18,819 nucleotides of DNA from an uncultured bacterium (lineage in GTDB: Bacteria > Bacillota > Clostridia > Lachnospirales > Lachnospiraceae): NCBI GenBank assembly GCA_905214675.1, contig CAJMMS010000033.1, forward strand, positions 1 through 18,819. The letters are read 5' to 3'. Positions within the stretch are counted from its first letter, which is position 1. Every line of letters starts with the position of its first letter. Under the pieces are notes generated by a model. That model ran no database searches. It saw only the letters and a list, made by a program, of their open reading frames with translations, and was not told the DNA's origin. Shown piece after piece: positions 15,678-18,819 of this stretch. Both the position numbers and the translations under genes were made by a program.

Positions 15678-17177
15678 ATGGCAGGATCGATTGTGGAAGC
15701 ACTGGCAGGGTATGCAAAGACACAGCCGGATAAACTGGCACTTGCAGATGGAAAATCAGAATTTTCTTATCTGGAAGCATGGAAGCACGTATGCGGCTAT
15801 GCAGAGTACTTGAAAGAAATCGGCGTAGAAGCCGGTGATAAAGTAGTAGTAAGAAATTCTCAGAATGCAGCGATGGTGATCAGTCAGCTGGCAATCCAGC
15901 TTCTTGGAGCTGTTTTTGTTCCGATTGAAAAAAACGCGGCAGACAGCCGCATTCTGGAAATTATAGAGGCGGTACAGGCAAAATGTTATATTGCAGCCAA
16001 AACGGGCGATATTCCATGCCATTATGAGAACATAAAGGAAGTTTTGTCTTACAAAAGCGAAGAGAAAGAAGAAAAAGTAGCTGCATTCCCACAGCCGGAA
16101 GATACGGCAGAGATTCTCTTTACGACGGGAACAACCGGAAAATCAAAAGGAATCGAGCTGACACATGCGAGTGTGATCGCGGTAGCAGAAAATGTCATCG
16201 ATTCGGTAGAGATGAAAAAAGACAGTGTGGAATTGATTCCGGTTCCCCTCAGTCATTCACATGGACTGCGCCGTTATTATTCTAATATTTTAAATGGCGG
16301 TACGGTGATTCTTCTGGATGGTGTGATCTTTACAAAAAAGCTGTTTAACTGTATAGAGAAATACCATGTGACAGCGATCGATCTGGTTCCGGCTGCACTG
16401 GCAGCACTTTTCAAACTCAGCGGAGACAAATTGGGGGATTATGCAGACCAGCTTGATTATGTACAGCTTGGCTCTGCACCGATTCCAAACCAGGACAAAG
16501 AGCATCTGCGGAAGCTGCTTCCACATACCAGACTTTACAATTTTTATGGAACAACCGAGTCAGGATGTTCCTGTATCCTGGATTTCAATGCAATGCCTGA
16601 TAAGAAGAACTGCATCGGCAAGCCGGCATGTCATGCAGAGTTTGTATTCTTTGATGAGCAGGGAAATGCAGTCGAAGCAACGGAAGAGACACCTGGATTT
16701 CTTGCCTGCCGCGGCGGTATGAATATGAAAGGCTATTATCAGGAGCCGGGACTGAATGCAGAGATTATGCGTGATGGTTATATCTGTACGAAAGATCTTG
16801 CCTATACAGGTGAGGACGGTCTGATCTACATGCTGGGCAGAAAAGATGATGTCATCATCACCGGCGGCAATAAGATTGCACCGGATGAGATCGAGGAGAT
16901 TGCAGGTCGTATGGATGGAATCGCGGACTGTGCATGCATTCCGGTACCACATCCGATCCTTGGAGCAGAGCCGAAGCTTTTTGTAGAACTGGAGAAGGAC
17001 GCAGCATTTGATGAAAATGCGATTTACCAGTTCTTACAGGACAAACTGGAAGCTTATAAAGTACCAAAGCTGATTGAGCAGATTGATAAGATTCCAAGAA
17101 CTTACAATGGAAAATTACAGAGAAAGAAACTGATCGAAGCTGAAAAAGCTAAAACAAAAGCAACCGTGAAAAAGTAA
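15678..17177 (+). CDS. AMP-forming acyl ligase (ANL superfamily), DltA-position enzyme
   Basis: A 499-residue adenylating enzyme. Motifs in order: A3 P-loop FTTGTTGKSKG (148-158), A4 PLSHSHGL (190-197), A5 NFYGTTESG (288-296), A7/A8 KDLAYTGEDGLIYMLGRKDDVIITGG (372-397), and A10 catalytic Lys479 in NGKLQRKK. It would activate a carboxylic acid with ATP and load it on the carrier protein encoded 22 bp downstream, as DltA does with D-alanine. However, amino-acid adenylating domains including DltA have an FDxS-type A4 core, whose Asp holds the substrate amino group. Here that core is SHSHG, as in acyl-CoA and aryl-acid synthetases, so a non-amino acid substrate is plausible. There are no membrane spans; the C-terminal tail is Lys-rich. 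AAGGAAG precedes the start. Possible mis-call: genuine but divergent DltA. Confidence 0.88.
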   Translation: MAGSIVEALAGYAKTQPDKLALADGKSEFSYLEAWKHVCGYAEYLKEIGVEAGDKVVVRNSQNAAMVISQLAIQLLGAVFVPIEKNAADSRILEIIEAVQAKCYIAAKTGDIPCHYENIKEVLSYKSEEKEEKVAAFPQPEDTAEILFTTGTTGKSKGIELTHASVIAVAENVIDSVEMKKDSVELIPVPLSHSHGLRRYYSNILNGGTVILLDGVIFTKKLFNCIEKYHVTAIDLVPAALAALFKLSGDKLGDYADQLDYVQLGSAPIPNQDKEHLRKLLPHTRLYNFYGTTESGCSCILDFNAMPDKKNCIGKPACHAEFVFFDEQGNAVEATEETPGFLACRGGMNMKGYYQEPGLNAEIMRDGYICTKDLAYTGEDGLIYMLGRKDDVIITGGNKIAPDEIEEIAGRMDGIADCACIPVPHPILGAEPKLFVELEKDAAFDENAIYQFLQDKLEAYKVPKLIEQIDKIPRTYNGKLQRKKLIEAEKAKTKATVKK

Positions 17178-17199
17178 ATAATATAAAGGAGAAAAAGAT

Positions 17200-17427
17200 A
17201 TGAACGAATTATTAGAAATCTTAAAAGAGGCAATGCCAAAGGTAGACTGGGAAAATGGAGAAGATCTGGTAGATGATGGTATCATCGATTCCATGGATGT
17301 TGTAACGATTATTTCAGAGATCACAGACGCTTACGATATCGAAATCCCTTCTGAAGAGATGGAGCCGGAAAACTTCAATTCTGCACAGGCGATTTATGAA
17401 ATGATCCAGAGACTGGAAGAAGAATAA
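17200..17427 (+). CDS. Acyl carrier protein (DltC-like)
   Basis: A 75-residue four-helix carrier protein. The 4'-phosphopantetheine site is Ser31 in DDGIIDSMDVVTIISEI; DSM replaces the DSL of fatty-acid ACP, and DSMD-type sites are common in DltC and related stand-alone carriers. The protein is strongly acidic, especially in helix 2 and the C-terminal helix (RLEEE). It should receive the activated acid from the ligase just upstream and present it to the MBOAT. AAAGGAG lies seven bases before the ATG. It is the last gene of the cluster and is followed by a terminator. No phosphopantetheinyl transferase gene is in the window, so activation relies on an enzyme encoded elsewhere. Confidence 0.9.
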   Translation: MNELLEILKEAMPKVDWENGEDLVDDGIIDSMDVVTIISEITDAYDIEIPSEEMEPENFNSAQAIYEMIQRLEEE

Positions 17428-17451
17428 AATCAAGCAGGCTTTTCAGCACGA

Positions 17452-17500
17452 AAGAACTCCCCAAAAGGTACAGGTAAACTTTAGGGGAGTTCTTCGTTTT
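17452..17500. terminator. Bidirectional terminator between the acylation operon and lacI-type gene
   Basis: AAGAACTCCCC (17452-17462) pairs perfectly with GGGGAGTTCTT (17484-17494), with three further A-T pairs inside after one mismatch, then CGTTTT. It lies between two converging genes and can serve both. Confidence 0.85.
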
Positions 17501-17503
17501 AGA

Positions 17504-18523
17504 TTATTTACAGGGGATTTCCACGACGCTGTCTCTTACAGCCAGTGTTGGTGGCAGTACGATCTTATAAGGAAGATGATGAGGATCGTCCAGACGGTCA
17601 AGCAGCATTTTTACTGCCATCTCACCCATGACCTCCAGATGTGCAGTCACACTGGTCAGCGGCGGCTCTGTCAGGATGGACAGTGGTGTGTCATTGAAAC
17701 TGATAACAGACACATCCTCCGGAACGCGAAGTCCGACTTCGCGCAGGTTGCTGACAGCGGTGATCGCAGACTCTTCGTTGTAGGCAAGAAGTGCTGTCGG
17801 GATATGATCTTTTTGTTCCAGCCACTTTCGGATCTGGGCAGAACCGTCTTTTGCAGAAAGTCCGGTATCAATGATCAGATGCTCATCGAAGATTCCGGCA
17901 TTTTTCATATAATCGATAAAATACTGGCGTCTTGCCTCCAGGGCAGGGCGTTTTTTCTGGTCTAATTTATAAGCAGGTCCCAGGAAACCGATCTTGCGGT
18001 GGCCTTTATACAGCAGATAATCCAGTGCCTGCTCCACACCAAGACGGAAGTTTAAGACAACCGAATCAAAGCGGCGTTCATCCGGGGAAGAATCTACAAA
18101 TACGATGTTCGGGCTGATCTCCAGAAGCTGTGCAATCTGCTGCTCGGAAAAAATGCCGATTGCCAGAATGCCGTCAAGCGGTGTCTTTTCCAGTGTCTGG
18201 TATTTGCCGGACTGCTCAAAAAGATAAGATACGTTGCAGTCATGCTCCATACAGTTGCGTACCACATAATTTTTCAGGTAGAGATAGTACGGATCAGCCA
18301 ACTGCTCTTTTAAGGACATCATCTCCACGATGGCGATATGGACGAGGCGGTGTTTGTGGGAACGTCTCGTTTTTGGAAGCGAGTAGTGAAGTTCATCCGC
18401 TGCTTCAAGAATGGAGACTCTGGTGTTGTCAGTTACGTTTAAAGTCGGATCATTGTTCAGGACACGGGAAATCGTAGTCACTGAGAATCCGGTGTGTTTT
18501 GCTAAATCTCTGATAGTTGCCAT
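17504..18523 (-). CDS. LacI/GalR family transcriptional regulator
   Basis: A 339-residue repressor-type protein. The N-terminus MATIRDLAKHTGFSVTTISRVLNN is the canonical LacI helix-turn-helix, followed by the hinge helix region ending ADELHYSLPK. The C-terminal two-lobed periplasmic-binding-like domain shows GILAIGIFS, IVFVDSSPD, HRKIGFLGP, PTALLAYNEESAITAVSNLREVGLRVPEDVSVISFNDTPLSILTEPPLTSV (read in parts), typical of sugar-responsive GalR-like members. The ATG has GGAG seven bases upstream. Effector and regulon are unknown; no sugar transport or catabolic gene is in the window, and nothing shows that it controls the neighbouring acylation operon. Autoregulation is suggested by direct repeats in its leader. 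It is convergent with the operon. Confidence 0.93.
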   Translation of the reverse strand: MATIRDLAKHTGFSVTTISRVLNNDPTLNVTDNTRVSILEAADELHYSLPKTRRSHKHRLVHIAIVEMMSLKEQLADPYYLYLKNYVVRNCMEHDCNVSYLFEQSGKYQTLEKTPLDGILAIGIFSEQQIAQLLEISPNIVFVDSSPDERRFDSVVLNFRLGVEQALDYLLYKGHRKIGFLGPAYKLDQKKRPALEARRQYFIDYMKNAGIFDEHLIIDTGLSAKDGSAQIRKWLEQKDHIPTALLAYNEESAITAVSNLREVGLRVPEDVSVISFNDTPLSILTEPPLTSVTAHLEVMGEMAVKMLLDRLDDPHHLPYKIVLPPTLAVRDSVVEIPCK

Positions 18524-18541
18524 GGTGTTTTCTCCAATATA

Positions 18542-18563
18542 TTTGTTTACTCATTTGTTTACT
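18542..18563 (-). promoter_or_regulatory. Tandem direct repeats in the lacI-type gene leader, possible operator
   Basis: TTTGTTTACT occurs at 18542-18551 and again at 18554-18563 (minus strand AGTAAACAAA twice), just downstream of the predicted transcription start. GTAAAC half-sites are common in LacI-family operators, though these are direct rather than inverted. Confidence 0.45.
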
Positions 18564-18574
18564 TTAATACTTTG

Positions 18575-18603
18575 ATTATAAACATACTTTTCTACTTTAG
18601 CAA
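18575..18603 (-). promoter_or_regulatory. Promoter of the LacI-family regulator
   Basis: Reading the minus strand: -35 TTGCTA (18603-18598), 17-bp spacer, -10 TATAAT (18580-18575). Start expected near 18568, 45 bases before the ATG. Confidence 0.65.
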
Positions 18604-18611
18604 GTAGAAAA
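18588..18611. repeat. Perfect inverted repeat over the -35 region
   Basis: TTTTCTACTT (18588-18597) and AAGTAGAAAA (18602-18611) form a perfect 10-bp dyad with a TAGC centre. It overlaps the -35 of the lacI-type promoter, so it is a candidate operator for this gene. Confidence 0.55.
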
Positions 18612-18731
18612 TAATAAATAATACCGTAAAATCTCAGCGAAAGAAAAGTCCCAATCGACAGCATTTGCAATCTCTTCCATCGAGCGGTTGTCATCCTTTA
18701 ACAGTTCTTTATCACCGTAAAAGTGCTGATA
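18597..18731 (-). pseudogene. Short remnant reading frame, unidentified
   Basis: On the minus strand a 44-codon frame between two stops reads as ordinary protein: YQHFYGDKELLKDDNR, then SMEEIANAVDWDFSFAEILR, ending at TAA 18599-18597. There is no ATG at its beginning and no ribosome binding site; the first in-frame ATG lies midway. The composition (amphipathic helix, varied residues) looks like the tail of a decayed gene rather than random AT-rich sequence. I cannot name the family. The whole 18524-18819 stretch otherwise holds only the regulator's promoter and repeats. Confidence 0.3.
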
Positions 18732-18740
18732 TCAAGGTGA

Positions 18741-18770
18741 AACATAAAAAAATAAAAAAAACACTGTCAA
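18741..18770 (-). promoter_or_regulatory. Possible second upstream promoter on the minus strand
   Basis: Minus-strand TTGACA (18770-18765), 18-bp T-rich spacer, TATGTT (18746-18741). It would read through the remnant frame toward the LacI-type gene. The -35 is perfect, the -10 moderate. Confidence 0.4.
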
Positions 18771-18819
18771 GCATTTTTGAAAATGTCCTGAAATAATTGA
18801 ATTATTAGCCCCGGCTTTT

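Noticed and set aside
12886..17427. Ordinary D-alanylating dlt operon
   Set aside because: Not adopted as the plain call: the order is B-D-A-C, there is no dltX, the MBOAT is long, the ligase A4 core is acyl-type, and an importer is attached. D-alanine remains possible.

Overview
The window looks like a chromosomal segment of a low-to-moderate GC Gram-positive of the Clostridia, most likely a gut Lachnospiraceae. The grounds are the DUF5711-type membrane protein paired with a CvpA-family protein, an SH3/SleB wall hydrolase, strong TTGACA/TATAAT-type promoters, AGGAGG ribosome binding sites, hairpin/T-tract terminators and InlB-type/GLUG surface repeats. No tRNA, rRNA, CRISPR array, IS element or phage gene was seen.

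Layout: (1) 1-3016 holds a decayed large surface adhesin: InlB-like B repeats broken by an in-frame TAG, then a frame change, then GLUG-like repeats, with no recognisable start or wall anchor. A 12-bp direct repeat lies just outside both ends. (2) 3179-5180 is a two-gene unit, a DUF5711-like protein plus CvpA. (3) 5361-6623 is a secreted SH3-SleB cell-wall hydrolase with its own strong promoter and terminator. (4) 6820-10078 is a TetR-type regulator with two inverted repeats behind its promoter, a small coiled-coil protein, and an MMPL/RND-type membrane exporter. (5) 10327-17427 is a tightly packed seven-gene cluster: substrate-binding lipoprotein, permease and ATPase of an NMT1/SsuA-type ABC importer, then MBOAT acyltransferase, DltD-like SGNH protein, AMP-forming ligase and acyl carrier protein. 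(6) 17504-18523 on the minus strand is a LacI-family regulator, convergent with the cluster and sharing a bidirectional terminator with it. Beyond it lies a non-coding or decayed 0.3-kb stretch.

The most interesting object is region 5. The last four genes have the parts list of the Dlt pathway (activate an acid, load it on a carrier protein, pass it through an MBOAT to an extracytoplasmic polymer with DltD), but in the order B-D-A-C and without a separate dltX. The MBOAT itself ends in FIYEKF, which resembles the C-terminal tyrosine motif of DltX. The ligase has an acyl-CoA-synthetase-like A4 core (PLSHSHGL) instead of the FDxS-type core whose Asp holds the amino group in amino-acid adenylation domains. 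The cluster is continuous with an importer for small organic or sulfonate-like compounds. My inference is a Dlt-like envelope acylation system whose acyl donor may be a non-amino carboxylate, perhaps delivered by the co-encoded importer. The operon is preceded by 11-bp-phased repeats and a GC-rich, potentially structured leader.

Limits: all family calls come from motif recognition by eye. No database search, structure prediction or alignment was run.
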